Shown in pieces: positions 40,005-51,934 of a stretch of 64,000 nucleotides of DNA. Both the position numbers and the translations under genes were made by a program. The DNA comes from Paracoccus alcaliphilus (GTDB lineage: Bacteria; Pseudomonadota; Alphaproteobacteria; Rhodobacterales; Rhodobacteraceae): the NCBI RefSeq assembly GCF_028553725.1, contig NZ_CP067124.1:2986001-3050000 (forward strand), in the 5' to 3' direction. Numbering within the stretch: position 1 is the stretch's first letter; the number at the start of each line of letters is the position of its first letter. The notes under the pieces were generated by a model that was given only the letters and a program-made list of their open reading frames with translations, was not told where the DNA came from and searched no databases.

Positions 40005-41486
40005 ATGGCGAAGGATCAGAAAAAACAGCCCCGTCCCAAGGCGGAAACGCCGAAGGGCTTTCGCGACTATTTTGGCGCGGATGTGACCGAACGCAAGGCG
40101 ATGCTGGACCGTATCGCCGAAATCTATCATCGCCACGGCTTTGATCCGTTGGAAACCAGTGCCGTCGAGACGGTCGAGGCGCTGGGGAAGTTCCTGCCCG
40201 ATGTGGACCGGCCCAATGCCGGGGTGTTCGCCTGGCAGGAAGAAGCGGTTCCGGGCGGCGGTTCCGGCGACTGGCTGGCGCTGCGTTATGATCTGACGGC
40301 GCCTCTGGCCCGGGTGGCGGCGCAGTTCCGCAATGACCTGCCTTCGCCTTATCGCCGCTATGCCATGGGGCCGGTCTGGCGCAACGAGAAGCCGGGACCG
40401 GGGCGGTTCCGGCAGTTCTATCAATGCGATGCGGACACCGTGGGGTCTGCGTCGGTGGCCGCCGACGCCGAGATCTGCGGGATGCTGGCCGATGCGCTGG
40501 AGGCCGTGGGCATCGCGCGTGGCGACTACATCGTTCGGATCAACAATCGCAAGGTTCTGAATGGCGTGCTGGAGGCGGCAGAGGTCCGGGAGGATCAGGC
40601 CGAGGATGTCCTGCGCCAGATCGACAAGTTCGACAAGGTTGGCCGCGAGGGCGTGCTGGCCCTGCTGACCGAGGGGCGCAAGGACGATTCAGGCGCGTTC
40701 ATCGATGGCGTGGGGCTGAGCGAGGCGCAGGCGGCACCGGTTCTGGCATTTCTGACCTCGAAAGGCGACAGCAATTCCGAGACGCTGGACAATCTGCGCG
40801 CAGCGGTCGGCGGATCGGGGATCGGAGCCGAGGGTGTGGAGGAACTGGCGCAGATCGCCGGAATGCTGGCGGCCATGGGCGTGGGCGAGGATCGGGCGGT
40901 GATCGATCCGTCCATCGTTCGCGGGCTTGGCTATTATACCGGGCCGGTTTTCGAGGCCGAACTGACCTTTGAAATCCTCGATGAAAAGGGCCGCAAGCGG
41001 CAGTTCGGCTCGGTCGCGGGGGGTGGTCGCTATGACGGGCTGGTCGAGCGGTTTACCGGCCAGAAGGTTCCGGCGACCGGCGTCAGCATCGGCGTGGACC
41101 GGCTGCTGGCGGCACTGCGCGCTAAGGGGCTGGCCGGGGCCGAGGACCGGGGACCGGTGGTCGTGACGGTGATGGATCGTGACCGGATGGCAGATTATCA
41201 GGCCATGGCTGCCGATCTGCGCGCGGCGGGAATCCGTGCCGAGGTTTATCTGGGCAATCCGAAGAACTTTGGCAACCAGTTGAAATATGCTGATAAACGC
41301 AGCGCTCCGGTGGCGATCATCCAGGGCGGCGACGAGGCGGCGCGGGGTGTCGTGCAGGTCAAGGATCTGGTGCTGGGCGCAAGGATCGCGCGTGATGCCA
41401 GCCATGAAGAGTGGAAATCCCAGCCCGCCCAGACCGAAGTCGCCCGCGCGGATCTGGTGGCGGAAGTGCGGCGGATCCTCGGATGA
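40005..41486 (+). CDS. hisS: Histidyl-tRNA synthetase
   Basis: Class II aminoacyl-tRNA synthetase charging tRNA-His. From [24 protein letters not shown] the protein has 493 residues; an ATG two codons earlier (39999) is possible, but GGAAGG near 39989 is better spaced for 40005. Motif 2 is in [29 protein letters not shown]; the histidine-specific loop is [11 protein letters not shown]; motif 3 is [14 protein letters not shown]. The anticodon domain ends the protein. Its stop overlaps hisZ (ATGA). Confidence 0.94.
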   Translation: MAKDQKKQPRPKAETPKGFRDYFGADVTERKAMLDRIAEIYHRHGFDPLETSAVETVEALGKFLPDVDRPNAGVFAWQEEAVPGGGSGDWLALRYDLTAPLARVAAQFRNDLPSPYRRYAMGPVWRNEKPGPGRFRQFYQCDADTVGSASVAADAEICGMLADALEAVGIARGDYIVRINNRKVLNGVLEAAEVREDQAEDVLRQIDKFDKVGREGVLALLTEGRKDDSGAFIDGVGLSEAQAAPVLAFLTSKGDSNSETLDNLRAAVGGSGIGAEGVEELAQIAGMLAAMGVGEDRAVIDPSIVRGLGYYTGPVFEAELTFEILDEKGRKRQFGSVAGGGRYDGLVERFTGQKVPATGVSIGVDRLLAALRAKGLAGAEDRGPVVVTVMDRDRMADYQAMAADLRAAGIRAEVYLGNPKNFGNQLKYADKRSAPVAIIQGGDEAARGVVQVKDLVLGARIARDASHEEWKSQPAQTEVARADLVAEVRRILG

Positions 41487-42553
41487 TCCCCAAGCGCGAC
41501 AAGCAGGCGGTGGGCCAGCGGTTTCTGGCGGCGTTCCGCGATGCCGGCGCGGTCGAGGTCGCGCCCGATATCCTGCTGCCCGCCGAGACGCTGCTGGACC
41601 TTTATGGCGAAGATATCCGCGCCCGCGCCTATGTCACCACCGACCCGCTGCGCGGCGAGGTGATGCTGCGCCCGGATTTCACCGTGCCGGTGGTGCAGAT
41701 GCATATGGCGAACGGGGCCGAGCCTGCGCGCTACTGCTATCTGGGTGAGGTGTTTCGCAAGCAGGATCCGGGCGAAGAGCGTCCCGCCCATCAGCGCGAC
41801 AATGAATATCTTCAGGCCGGGTTCGAGTTGTTCGCCCATGATACAGGCGCCGATGCCGAGGTTTTCGCGCTGTTCCAGCGGCTGCTGGTGCCGCATGGGC
41901 TGGTGTCGGTGATCGGCGATATGGGGTTGCTGGTGCAGGCCGTGCGCAGCCTGCCCCTGTCCGGCGCCCGCCGCGATGCCGCGCTGCATCACATCTGGCG
42001 GCCCGGTCGCTTCGCCCGGCTGATCGAGCGGTTCTCGAACCCGCAGCCGCCGCGTGATTTGCCGGCACCCTCGGGTCATTGGGCCGGGTTGCGCAGTCAG
42101 GACGAGATGGCGCGGCGCATTGTCCGCCTGCAGGCCGATGCCACCGAGCCACCCCTGCCGCCGGAATGGCCGCAGCGGCTGGAGCGGCTGTTTGCGATTG
42201 CGGCCCCCCTGCCCGAGGCAATCGCGGCTTTGCGCGGGCTGGCGGCGGAATGGTCTGATCTGCGCCCTGCGGTCGAGCGGATCGCGGATCGTGTCGCGGC
42301 CCTGACCAGGCTGGGAATCGATTGCGATGCGATCCGTTTCGATGCCAGCCACGGGCGGCACACGATGGAATATTACGACGGCTTCACCTTCAGCTTCGTG
42401 GCGCCGGACCGGCTGGAATGGCCGCCGGTGGCCTCGGGCGGGCGCTATGACGCACTGACGGCGGTGCTGGGGCGCGGCTGCGGGCGCGCGATCCCGGCGG
42501 TGGGCGGCATCATCCGCCCCGGACTGGTCGCGGAACTGGAGGCGGGCGCATGA
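41483..42553 (+). CDS. hisZ: ATP phosphoribosyltransferase regulatory subunit
   Basis: A catalytically dead HisRS paralogue that forms a hetero-octamer with short HisG and confers histidine feedback control. The 356 residues keep the class II fold blocks ([41 protein letters not shown]) without the histidine-specific charging residues. It overlaps hisS and hisG by four bases each. Confidence 0.92.
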   Translation: MIPKRDKQAVGQRFLAAFRDAGAVEVAPDILLPAETLLDLYGEDIRARAYVTTDPLRGEVMLRPDFTVPVVQMHMANGAEPARYCYLGEVFRKQDPGEERPAHQRDNEYLQAGFELFAHDTGADAEVFALFQRLLVPHGLVSVIGDMGLLVQAVRSLPLSGARRDAALHHIWRPGRFARLIERFSNPQPPRDLPAPSGHWAGLRSQDEMARRIVRLQADATEPPLPPEWPQRLERLFAIAAPLPEAIAALRGLAAEWSDLRPAVERIADRVAALTRLGIDCDAIRFDASHGRHTMEYYDGFTFSFVAPDRLEWPPVASGGRYDALTAVLGRGCGRAIPAVGGIIRPGLVAELEAGA

Positions 42554-43233
42554 TCCGGCTGGGGGTGCCCTCGAAGGGGCGGCTGATGGAGCAGACATTC
42601 GACTGGTTCGCCGCGCGCGGGGTACGGCTGTCGCGGACGGGTTCGGACCGCGAATATGCGGGCCGGGTCGAAGGTGTCGAGGGTGTGGCGCTGGTGCTGC
42701 TGTCGGCCGGAGAGATCCCGCGCGAACTGGCGGCGGGCCGGATCGAACTGGGCGTGACCGGCACCGATCTGGTGCGCGAGAAGCTGGCCGGGTGGCGCTC
42801 GGACCTGATCGAGGTCGCGCCGATGGGTTTCGGTCATGCCGATCTGATTCTGGCGGTGCCGGAATGCTGGGTCGATTGCGTGGATCTGGACGACTTCGCC
42901 TCGATCGCGCGGGATTTCCGGGCGGCGCATGGGTTCCGGCTGCGGATCGCCACCAAATATCACCGGCTGGTGCGGGCCTGGCTGGCGGGGCGCGAGCTGG
43001 CCGATTATCAACTGGTGGACAGTCAGGGCGCGACCGAGGGGACGGTGGCCAACCAGACCGCCGAAGCCATTGCCGATATCACCAGCTCGGGCGAGACCTT
43101 GCGGGCCAATAACCTGAAAATTCTGGCGGAAGAGCCGATCCTGCGTTCCGAGGCGACGCTGTTCGCCTCTCGCGCGGGGATGGGCGACGAGATGTCGCGG
43201 TTTCTGACGCTGCTGGGGGTAGCGGCGGAATAA
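42550..43233 (+). CDS. hisG: ATP phosphoribosyltransferase, short form
   Basis: First committed enzyme of histidine biosynthesis, joining ATP and PRPP. The 227 residues, without the C-terminal ACT-like domain, identify the short HisGS form that needs HisZ, the gene just upstream. Signatures: [32 protein letters not shown] and the PRPP-loop region [25 protein letters not shown]. Start overlaps hisZ by four bases. Confidence 0.94.
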   Translation: MIRLGVPSKGRLMEQTFDWFAARGVRLSRTGSDREYAGRVEGVEGVALVLLSAGEIPRELAAGRIELGVTGTDLVREKLAGWRSDLIEVAPMGFGHADLILAVPECWVDCVDLDDFASIARDFRAAHGFRLRIATKYHRLVRAWLAGRELADYQLVDSQGATEGTVANQTAEAIADITSSGETLRANNLKILAEEPILRSEATLFASRAGMGDEMSRFLTLLGVAAE

Positions 43234-43300
43234 GGGGGCTGTCTGCCCCCGTCCCCGTGCCGGGGACTCCCCCGAGGATATTTGCGCACCCGAGATGGGT
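43232..43300 (+). repeat. Structured intergenic repeat, copy B
   Basis: GGGGGC-TGTCT-GCCCCC (43234-43250) is followed by GTCCCC-GTGCC-GGGGAC (43251-43267), then ACTCCCCCGAGGATATTTGC and GCACCCGAGATGGG. It is the partner of the copy at 39641-39725. It directly follows the hisG stop and may also end that transcript. Confidence 0.65.
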
Positions 43301-43418
43301 GGGGCGGGTTTGGGCGGATCCTGCTATTTGCTTGCACGTTGCGGGTGCGGCGACTAGAAGGGGCGCCAATTTTCAGGTCGTCCCGTTCCGGTCGGCCCTT
43401 CTTGATATGAGGACGATG

Positions 43419-44753
43419 ATGCAGCTCAAGGAAACCCTGAACGAAGGTCTGAAGCGGGGCTATCAGTTCACCCTGCCCGCCGCCGAGCTGGCCGCGACGG
43501 TCGAGGCCAAGCTGAAAGAGGCGCAGCCCGAGGTCGAGATGAAGGGCTTCCGCAAGGGCAAGGTGCCGCTGGCGATGCTGAAAAAGCAGTTCGGCCCGCG
43601 CATTCTGGGCGATGCCATGCAGGAGGCCATCGATGGCGCGCTGCAGAACCATCTGACGGAATCGGGCGACCGGCCGGCGACCCAGCCCAAGGTCGAGATG
43701 GAGAATGGCGAGAACTGGAAAGAGGGCGACGATGTCGTCGTCAACGTGTCCTATGAGGCGCTGCCCGCCATTCCCGAGGTCGAGCTGGGCAACCTGACGC
43801 TGGAGCGGCTGTCCGTTCCCGCCGAGGAAGCCGCCATCACCGAGGCGCTGGAGAATCTGGCCAAATCGGCGCAGAATTTCGAGGACCGCCGCAAGGGCAG
43901 CAAGGCCAAGGACGGCGATCAGGTGATCATCGACTTCAAAGGCTTTGTCGATGGCGAGGCTTTCGAGGGCGGCGAGGCCGAGGATTACCCGCTGGTTCTG
44001 GGCTCGAACAGCTTCATCCCCGGTTTCGAGGCGCAGCTGGTCGGCGTCAAGGCCGACGAGGATGTGAAGGTCGAGGTCAAGTTCCCCGAGGAATATGGCG
44101 CGCCCAATCTGGCCGGCAAGGATGCCGTCTTTGAATGCAAGGTGAAGGCCGTCAAGGCGCCGAAAGCCGCCGAGATCGATGACGAACTGGCCAAGAAATT
44201 CGGCGCCGAGGATCTGGACGGGCTGAAGAAGCAGATCACCGAGCGTCTGGAAGCCGAATATGCCGGCGCCGCCCGCGCGGTGATGAAGCGTTCGCTGCTG
44301 GATCAGCTGGATGTTCAGGTCAAGTTCGATCTGCCCGAATCGCTGGTCGAGGCCGAAGCGGCGCAGATCGCCCATCAGCTGTGGCACGAGGAAAACCCTG
44401 AGGTTCAAGACCACAATCACGACACCATCGAACCCACCGACGAGCACAAGACGCTGGCCGAGCGCCGCGTGCGTCTGGGCCTGTTGCTGGCCGAGATCGG
44501 ACAGAAGGCCGAAGTGACCGTCTCGGATCAGGAAATGACCCAGGCCGTTCTGCGCGCCGCGCGTCAATATCCGGGTCAGGAGCGTGCGTTCTTTGAGTTC
44601 GTGCAGCAGAATCAGGCGGTTCAGCAGCAGCTGCGGGCGCCGATCTTCGAGGACAAGGTGGTCGATCATATCGCCGAAGCCGCCAAGGTCAGCGAAAAGC
44701 AGGTGACCAAGGAAGAGCTGGAAAAAGCCGTCGAGGCGCTGGACGAGCTGTGA
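43419..44753 (+). CDS. tig: Trigger factor, ribosome-associated chaperone
   Basis: Binds nascent chains at the ribosome exit and has FKBP-type prolyl isomerase activity. Start [17 protein letters not shown] preferred because GAGGA at 43409-43413 is well spaced; ATGs one codon and four codons earlier are alternatives. The ribosome-binding signature is GFRKGKVP (about residues 43-50). The FKBP domain spans about 150-240 ([45 protein letters not shown]), followed by the helical C-terminal arms. 444 residues, normal length. Confidence 0.94.
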   Translation: MQLKETLNEGLKRGYQFTLPAAELAATVEAKLKEAQPEVEMKGFRKGKVPLAMLKKQFGPRILGDAMQEAIDGALQNHLTESGDRPATQPKVEMENGENWKEGDDVVVNVSYEALPAIPEVELGNLTLERLSVPAEEAAITEALENLAKSAQNFEDRRKGSKAKDGDQVIIDFKGFVDGEAFEGGEAEDYPLVLGSNSFIPGFEAQLVGVKADEDVKVEVKFPEEYGAPNLAGKDAVFECKVKAVKAPKAAEIDDELAKKFGAEDLDGLKKQITERLEAEYAGAARAVMKRSLLDQLDVQVKFDLPESLVEAEAAQIAHQLWHEENPEVQDHNHDTIEPTDEHKTLAERRVRLGLLLAEIGQKAEVTVSDQEMTQAVLRAARQYPGQERAFFEFVQQNQAVQQQLRAPIFEDKVVDHIAEAAKVSEKQVTKEELEKAVEALDEL

Positions 44754-44776
44754 TCGCGTCCCGATCCTGAACTGGA

Positions 44777-44805
44777 AAGGCCGTGGCATCTGCCGCGGCC
44801 TTTTT
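44777..44805 (+). terminator. Intrinsic terminator after tig
   Basis: AAGGCCG... pairs with ...CGGCCTT around an internal GC-rich segment and is followed by a run of T. It lies between the convergent tig and bluB genes. Confidence 0.8.
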
Positions 44806-44816
44806 CGTTGCGCCGG

Positions 44817-45440
44817 TTACAGGATTTCCCAGTCGCTTTCGTCGTTTTCCTGCCAGCCCTCGCGATGCAGCAGGGGCGTGTCGTCGTCGAAGGTCGGATG
44901 ACCGATGCAGAGCCAAGCGGCAAAGCGCCAACCGGCGGGACGTTGCAGGATGGCCTCGATCCGGTTGGGGTCGAGGATCGACACCATGCCGACGCCCAGA
45001 TTCTGCGCCCGCGCCGCCAGCCAGATCGAAAAGATCGCCATCGCCGTCGATTGCAGCAGGGTCTGCGGCATGGTCTGGCGGCCCAGCCCGTGCCCGGTTT
45101 CGGGATCCTCGAGCGAAAAGACGGCCAGTTGCAGGGGCGCGGTCTCCATCCCCTCCAGCTTGAGGCGGTCGTAATGGCGCAGCCGCTCTCCGTGGTAAAG
45201 CGTCGCGGCATCGGCATTACAGCGGCGGAACTCGGCCTGGGCGGCCTGCCGCAATTCGGCGCTTTGGACCCGGACCACGCGCCAGGGCCGGGAGTTCCCG
45301 ACCGAAGGAGCCAGCGCCATCGCCCGTTCCAGATGCCGCAGCGCCTGATCGGGGATCGGGTCGGGGCGGAAATGGCGCACGTCGCGGCGCCATTCCAGCA
45401 GCAGCATCAGGCGGTCAAGATCGCTGTCGGTGAACTGCAT
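44817..45440 (-). CDS. bluB: 5,6-dimethylbenzimidazole synthase
   Basis: BluB fragments reduced FMN to make the lower ligand of vitamin B12. The 207-residue nitroreductase-fold protein shows the family start EWRRDVRHFRPDPIPDQALRHLERAMALAPSVGNSRPWRVVRV and the later block GVGMVSILDPNRIEAILQRPAGWRFAAWLCIG. These separate it from ordinary nitroreductases. No other cobalamin gene is in the window and no cobalamin riboswitch was seen upstream. Confidence 0.88.
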   Translation of the reverse strand: MQFTDSDLDRLMLLLEWRRDVRHFRPDPIPDQALRHLERAMALAPSVGNSRPWRVVRVQSAELRQAAQAEFRRCNADAATLYHGERLRHYDRLKLEGMETAPLQLAVFSLEDPETGHGLGRQTMPQTLLQSTAMAIFSIWLAARAQNLGVGMVSILDPNRIEAILQRPAGWRFAAWLCIGHPTFDDDTPLLHREGWQENDESDWEIL

Positions 45441-45443
45441 GGC

Positions 45444-45776
45444 CTAATGCCCGACGCTGCTGGAAAACAGGTTGACCACCACCACCCCGGTCACAATCAG
45501 CCCTAGGCCGATCACGGCGGGCAGGTCCAGCCGCTGGCCGAACAGCACCAGCCCGATCAGCGCCACCAGCACGATGCCCACCGCGCTCCAGATTGCATAG
45601 GCGATGCCAAGCGGCAGCGCCCGCAGGCTGAGCGACAGCAGATAGAAGCTGGCCAGATAGCAGACCGCCATGCCGAAGGTCGGCCAGATCCGGCTGAATT
45701 GCTCGGACCGTTGCAGGAACGAGGTGCCGACCACTTCAAGGGCGATGGCAAAGCCAAGCGGGATATAGGGCGACAT
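45444..45776 (-). CDS. Small multidrug resistance (SMR) family transporter
   Basis: About 110 residues with four membrane helices. The essential proton/substrate Glu is in IALEVVGTSFLQRSEQF in helix 1; WPTFGMAVCYLASFYLLSLSLRALPLGIAYAIWSAVGIV matches the SMR signature through helices 2-3. The substrate (quaternary ammonium compounds versus guanidinium) is not resolved. An ATG two codons upstream (45782) is an alternative start. It is three bases from bluB. Confidence 0.87.
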   Translation of the reverse strand: MSPYIPLGFAIALEVVGTSFLQRSEQFSRIWPTFGMAVCYLASFYLLSLSLRALPLGIAYAIWSAVGIVLVALIGLVLFGQRLDLPAVIGLGLIVTGVVVVNLFSSSVGH

Positions 45777-45804
45777 CAGCATGGGACCTCCGCGATTGTG
45801 CCCC

Positions 45805-46797
45805 TCATACCTCGCCGAGATCACCATGCAGGCGCAAGGCCTTTCGCCGCCCCAGCACTGCGTTCAGCTCGGCCCCCGCCAGCAGGATCGAGGCCGACAG
45901 CCACATCCACATCATCAGCGCGATCACCGCCCCAAGCGTGCCATAGGTCTGGTTGTAATTGCCGAAATTGGCCGCATACCACGAAAACAGCATCGAACCG
46001 CCGACCAGCACGATCCCCGCCAGAACCGCGCCGGGCAGGACCGGGCGCGGCCCTGCCGCCCGACGCTCGGGCCGCGACGGCCCCCAGCGATAAAGCGCCG
46101 CCAGCCCCGCCACCAGCAGCGCAAACAGGATCGGCCAGCGCAGCATGGCCACCATCGCGTCGGTCTGGCCGGGCAGCCATTGCAGCAGGATGGGAATGAC
46201 CGCAATGGACATCAGCATCAGCGCCGCCATCAGCAACCCGCCGAGGGTAAAGCACATGGCGACAAGGTTCAGACTGACAAATCCCCGCGTCTCTTTCTGG
46301 AACAGTGCCACATTCAGCGCCGACAGCATCGCCTTCATCCCGCCATTGGCCGAATAAAGCGCCAGCCCAAGGCTGAACAGCCCCGCCACCGACAATGCGC
46401 TGCCCGAGGTCGAGGCGATGGCCTCGACCTGTCCCCGCACGATATCCACCCCGCCTTCGGGCAGCAGCGTCGCCAGCATGTCCATATGCGCCGAGATCCG
46501 CGCAGGGTCGGCCGCCAGCCCGTAAATCGACACGAAGGCGGTGATCGCGGGAAACAGCGACAGCAGCGCGAAAAAGGTCACGCCGCCCGCCACGGCGGTC
46601 ACCCGGTCCTCTCCGATCTGCGCTGCGGTCTGCTGGCCGATCTGGATCAGGCCACGCCAACCGGGTTTCGGACGATCCGGCGCCTTTGGCCCCTGCTCCG
46701 GCATTTCAGCCAGCCCGTAACGGCGGCGGGTTTCATCGTCCAGATCGCCCAGCAGCGCATCGCGAACCGAGCGGCCAGCCGCTTGCCGATCCCTCAT
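45805..46797 (-). CDS. YihY/BrkB family membrane protein
   Basis: Starting at MRDRQAAGRSVRDALLG gives 330 residues. After a cytoplasmic N-terminus come about six hydrophobic segments. The family block DRVTAVAGGVTFFALLSLFPAITAFVSIYGL is near residue 80, and the C-terminal block YAANFGNYNQTYGTLGAVIALMMWMWLSASILLAGAELNAVL identifies YihY/BrkB (old name RNase BN, a misassignment). Function is unknown; a transporter-like role is supposed. The longer open frame upstream would overlap the neighbouring gene. Confidence 0.87.
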   Translation of the reverse strand: MRDRQAAGRSVRDALLGDLDDETRRRYGLAEMPEQGPKAPDRPKPGWRGLIQIGQQTAAQIGEDRVTAVAGGVTFFALLSLFPAITAFVSIYGLAADPARISAHMDMLATLLPEGGVDIVRGQVEAIASTSGSALSVAGLFSLGLALYSANGGMKAMLSALNVALFQKETRGFVSLNLVAMCFTLGGLLMAALMLMSIAVIPILLQWLPGQTDAMVAMLRWPILFALLVAGLAALYRWGPSRPERRAAGPRPVLPGAVLAGIVLVGGSMLFSWYAANFGNYNQTYGTLGAVIALMMWMWLSASILLAGAELNAVLGRRKALRLHGDLGEV

Positions 46798-46816
46798 CCT
46801 ATCCCCCTGCCCCGTA

Positions 46817-47581
46817 TCAAAGCCGGTGGGTGCGCCGGTCGTCGTCGCCCTCTGCCCGATCGCCGTCTGTTTGATCGCGGGCGGAGGCGGCATCGGTTCG
46901 CCCCATCATGCCGCGCAGCTGTTCGGCGGTCGAGGCGAATTCGCCGATGATCGCGCTGGCCTGCGCCGCAACGCTGCGAAAGCCGTTAAAGGCGCTGGTC
47001 AGGGACTCCGCCAGCCCGTTCAGCCCCGCCGACAGATTCGTCGCGGTCTCGGTCATGCCGCTTGCCACATTGCGCGGCCCATGACGGCGGCGCGAGGCAT
47101 CGGCACGGCGGCGTGCGGCAAGGCGGCTGTCCTCGCGCGCCTGCGCGCGGCTGCGGCGGCGGATTTCCTCGCGCTCTTCCTCGTCCAGTTCGGCAAAGCG
47201 CGGCGCCAGGGTCTGCGGCGCGCGGCTGTCATGCAACGGCACATCCGGCGCATGATGCACCGGCTGATAACGCGGCCCGGAATCGTCCGAGATCATGTCA
47301 GCGATCTTGCGCGTGGCGATGACCGCCGCCGCCGTCGCCCCGGCCACGCCGACCGCGACGCCGCCCCACACAAGCAGTTTGGCCGTCAGCGAGGGTTCGG
47401 GCCACGGCTTGCCGTCCGGGCCAAGCCGACCCGACGGGATCACCTTGCTGGAACGCATGGGCCGATGCGGATAGGGGCTGGCGGTCTTGTGGCCCTCGGG
47501 CACCGGGCGGGGGCCGAAGCGGGTCTCGCTTTGCCGATCCGCCTCGGTCAGGTTATGGATATCGTCGTCGCTGCGGTGCAT
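46817..47581 (-). CDS. Single-span membrane protein of unknown function
   Basis: 254 residues. A polar N-terminus (about 65 residues) is followed by one helix (LTAKLLVWGGVAVGVAGATAAAVIATRKIADMI, about 66-95). An Arg/Glu-rich charged stretch (ELDEEEREEIRRRSRAQAREDSRLAARRR) and an amphipathic Ala/Ser-rich segment (NLSAGLNGLAESLTSAFNGFRSVAAQASAIIGEFASTAEQLRGMM) follow, the latter resembling the methyl-accepting or phasin-like helices. No family recognised. It is 19 bases upstream of the yihY-like gene. Confidence 0.65.
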   Translation of the reverse strand: MHRSDDDIHNLTEADRQSETRFGPRPVPEGHKTASPYPHRPMRSSKVIPSGRLGPDGKPWPEPSLTAKLLVWGGVAVGVAGATAAAVIATRKIADMISDDSGPRYQPVHHAPDVPLHDSRAPQTLAPRFAELDEEEREEIRRRSRAQAREDSRLAARRRADASRRRHGPRNVASGMTETATNLSAGLNGLAESLTSAFNGFRSVAAQASAIIGEFASTAEQLRGMMGRTDAASARDQTDGDRAEGDDDRRTHRL

Positions 47582-47722
47582 CCTGCGGCCTCCGGCTGTT
47601 CATCTTTGGCCTATCAACCCCGGCCAATGCGGGAATGTTCCGCCCCTGCCCGCGAAACGCAACGAAATCTTGCCCCTGCGCGCCCGCGCCGTTATGCCCG
47701 CCCCAACGACAAGGAGCCTGCC

Positions 47723-49036
<1,314 letters not shown>

Positions 49037-49118
49037 TTTCCGTCTGGCGCTAACCCTGGGTTAGTCATTTTCTGCCAGAGTGGCCGTAACGGAATATACG
49101 GCCAGTCGGGGAACGGAA

Positions 49119-50138
49119 ATGAATGTGCAGACGCAGCTGAGCCAAAGGCAGAAGGCGGCGGTGATCGTGCGGCTTCTGCTGGATCAGGATGACGACGACG
49201 GCGCCTTCGGGCTGGAGCGTCTGGACAGCGACAGCCAGACCCTGCTGGCCGAGGCGATGGCAGGCATGGAACTGGTCGATCGCCAGACCCGCGATGCCGT
49301 CATCGACGAATTCTGCGACAGTCTGGAAGCGGTGGGCGTAACCTTCCCCGGCGATATCGACGGCACCCTGCGGATTCTGGGCGAACGGCTGTCTCTGGAC
49401 AGCACCGACCGGCTGCGACGTCTGGCGGCTCTGACGGGCCGGGGCGATCCCTGGGCGCGAATCGCCGCCCTGCCGAAAGAGGCGGTCCTGACGCTGGCCG
49501 CGCAGGAACCCATAGAGATCGTGGCGCTGATGCTGTCGAAACTGCCGGTCGGCCGGGCCAGCGACGCATTCAGCTCGCTTCCGATGGAACGGGCGCAGGC
49601 GGTGGCGCAGGCCATGTCGCTGACCGGCGGCGTCAGCGCACAGGCGCTGCACCGGGTCGGGCTGATCCTGCTGCAATCAGCCGATGCCCTGCCCCGTCCC
49701 GCCATCGACACGCCTGCCGCCGACCGCGTGGGCGCGATCCTGAACTTCGCCAGCGCCGATCTGCGCGATTCGGTCCTGCAGGCGCTGGACGATTCCGATC
49801 AGGTCTTTGCGGGGGGTGTGCGAAAGGCGATCTTCATCTTTGCCCATATCCCCGCCCGGATCCTGCCCCGCGACATTCCCCGCGTGGTGCGCGAGGTCGA
49901 ACAACCCATGCTGATCCGCGCCCTTCTGGCTACCGGAGAGGCGAATGAGACAACCTCGCGCTTCATCCTCGAAAACCTGTCCCAGCGCATGGCGGACGGA
50001 TTGCGCGAAGAGATGGAGGAAGCCGGCAAGGTCTCGGCCAAGGACAGCGAAGAGGCAATGAACGAGGTCATCGCCGCCATCCGCCGCCTGGAAGAGGCGG
50101 GCGAACTGGCCCTGATTCAGCCCGAGACCGAAGAATGA
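49119..50138 (+). CDS. Orphan FliG-like (flagellar motor switch) protein
   Basis: 339 residues from MNVQTQLSQRQKAAVIVRLLL. The N-terminal part resembles FliG_N; the middle EPIEIVALMLSKLPVGRASDAFSSLPMERAQAVAQAM resembles the FliG_M armadillo motif; IFIFAHIPARILPRDIPRVVREVEQPMLIRAL and NLSQRMADGLREEMEEAGKV match FliG_C, including the helix that contacts the stator. No other flagellar gene is near; it sits between purB and gap. Whether it works in a motor or has another role is open. Confidence 0.75.
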   Translation: MNVQTQLSQRQKAAVIVRLLLDQDDDDGAFGLERLDSDSQTLLAEAMAGMELVDRQTRDAVIDEFCDSLEAVGVTFPGDIDGTLRILGERLSLDSTDRLRRLAALTGRGDPWARIAALPKEAVLTLAAQEPIEIVALMLSKLPVGRASDAFSSLPMERAQAVAQAMSLTGGVSAQALHRVGLILLQSADALPRPAIDTPAADRVGAILNFASADLRDSVLQALDDSDQVFAGGVRKAIFIFAHIPARILPRDIPRVVREVEQPMLIRALLATGEANETTSRFILENLSQRMADGLREEMEEAGKVSAKDSEEAMNEVIAAIRRLEEAGELALIQPETEE

Positions 50139-50192
50139 CGGCGGCTCTTGCGGTCCCGGCGCACAACGCGGATAAATGCGCCGGATATCGCC

Positions 50193-50336
50193 ATGACCAA
50201 TCAGATCGCCCTCACCCTCATTGCGCTTATCGTCGCGCTTTTGCTGCTGGATTACCTCTGGCTGGGTCTGGATATACCGGTCCTGATCGGCAAGCAGTTC
50301 GACGACCTCATCGAATATTTCAGCTTCTGGCGCTGA
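50193..50336 (+). CDS. 47-residue single-span membrane protein upstream of gap
   Basis: MTNQIALTLIALIVALLLLDYLWLG is one hydrophobic helix, followed by a short tail rich in aromatic and acidic residues ending EYFSFWR. Tiny proteins of this design directly upstream of gap recur in Rhodobacterales, where they tend to be mislabelled as GAPDH. The conserved ending argues that it is translated. Function unknown. The ribosome site (GCCGGATA) is weak. Confidence 0.65.
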   Translation: MTNQIALTLIALIVALLLLDYLWLGLDIPVLIGKQFDDLIEYFSFWR

Positions 50337-50494
50337 TACCGCCCGCCTGCCACGTTTCAGCCTGCGACAATCCGCCTCAACATGTTAGCGCAGGTCACCC
50401 ATTCTTTCGACGCAGCCCGGTGACGTGACATTTGCATCCGCTCATTTCGCAGGCTAGAGGAAGCCGACATCATCTGGTCGGGAGAGAGAGCACC

Positions 50495-51496
<1,002 letters not shown>

Positions 51497-51518
51497 GCCG
51501 CAAATCCAGTCGCGACAC

Positions 51519-51551
51519 CGCCTGTCAGAATTTCTGGCAGGCGTTTTCGTT
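51519..51551 (+). terminator. Intrinsic terminator after gap
   Basis: CGCCTGTCAG (51519-51528) pairs with CTGGCAGGCG (51534-51543), one G-T wobble, loop AATTT, followed by TTTTCGTTT. This marks the native end of the gap transcript just before IS-derived DNA. Confidence 0.88.
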
Positions 51552-51559
51552 TCAAATGT

Positions 51560-51863
51560 CGCTTTAGGGCCTGTCGGGATTCATCGTGAGTAGATGAAAG
51601 CGGCAGCGAGGCGACCATTGCTTCGAAGCTCTGATCGGTCTTGCAGGCAGGCAAGGCCATGCGCTTGAACTCCTTGATCTTGCAGAAGAAGTTATCGATG
51701 AGGTGGCGTCAGATGCAGATGTCGGCGTCGATCCTGAGTTTCTGCGCACGGGTCTCCGAACCTTCGCAGGCTTGCCGCGGTTCGGGGTGCTTTCATGAAC
51801 CGTCGCCGGTTCTGCTCGAACCGATGGCGCAGTATCGGCTCGATGTCGTTCTGAACTGATGCG
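51560..51863 (-). pseudogene. IS5-family transposase remnant (C-terminal end, frameshifted)
   Basis: On the minus strand, HLIDNFFCKIKEFKRMALPACKTDQSFEAM resembles the conserved C-terminal segment of IS5-family transposases (the family form is near NFF-K-K-F-R-A-R-DKT). A second piece, NDIEPILRHRFEQNRR, is in another frame, so a frameshift or indel separates them. The end at about 51568 (GGGCCTGTCGGGATTC on the + strand) looks like an IS terminal repeat. It is cut on the right by the IS1111-type element. Confidence 0.7.
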
Positions 51864-51934
51864 GTGGATGCCCCCACCCATCGGCATCTCTTATGCCATG
51901 ATGGTTGCATCGAAACCGAACGGAGGGCACATCA

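Noticed and set aside
45441..45830. Cobalamin riboswitch controlling bluB
   Set aside because: No B12-box-like sequence was recognisable upstream; the SMR gene lies immediately before bluB.
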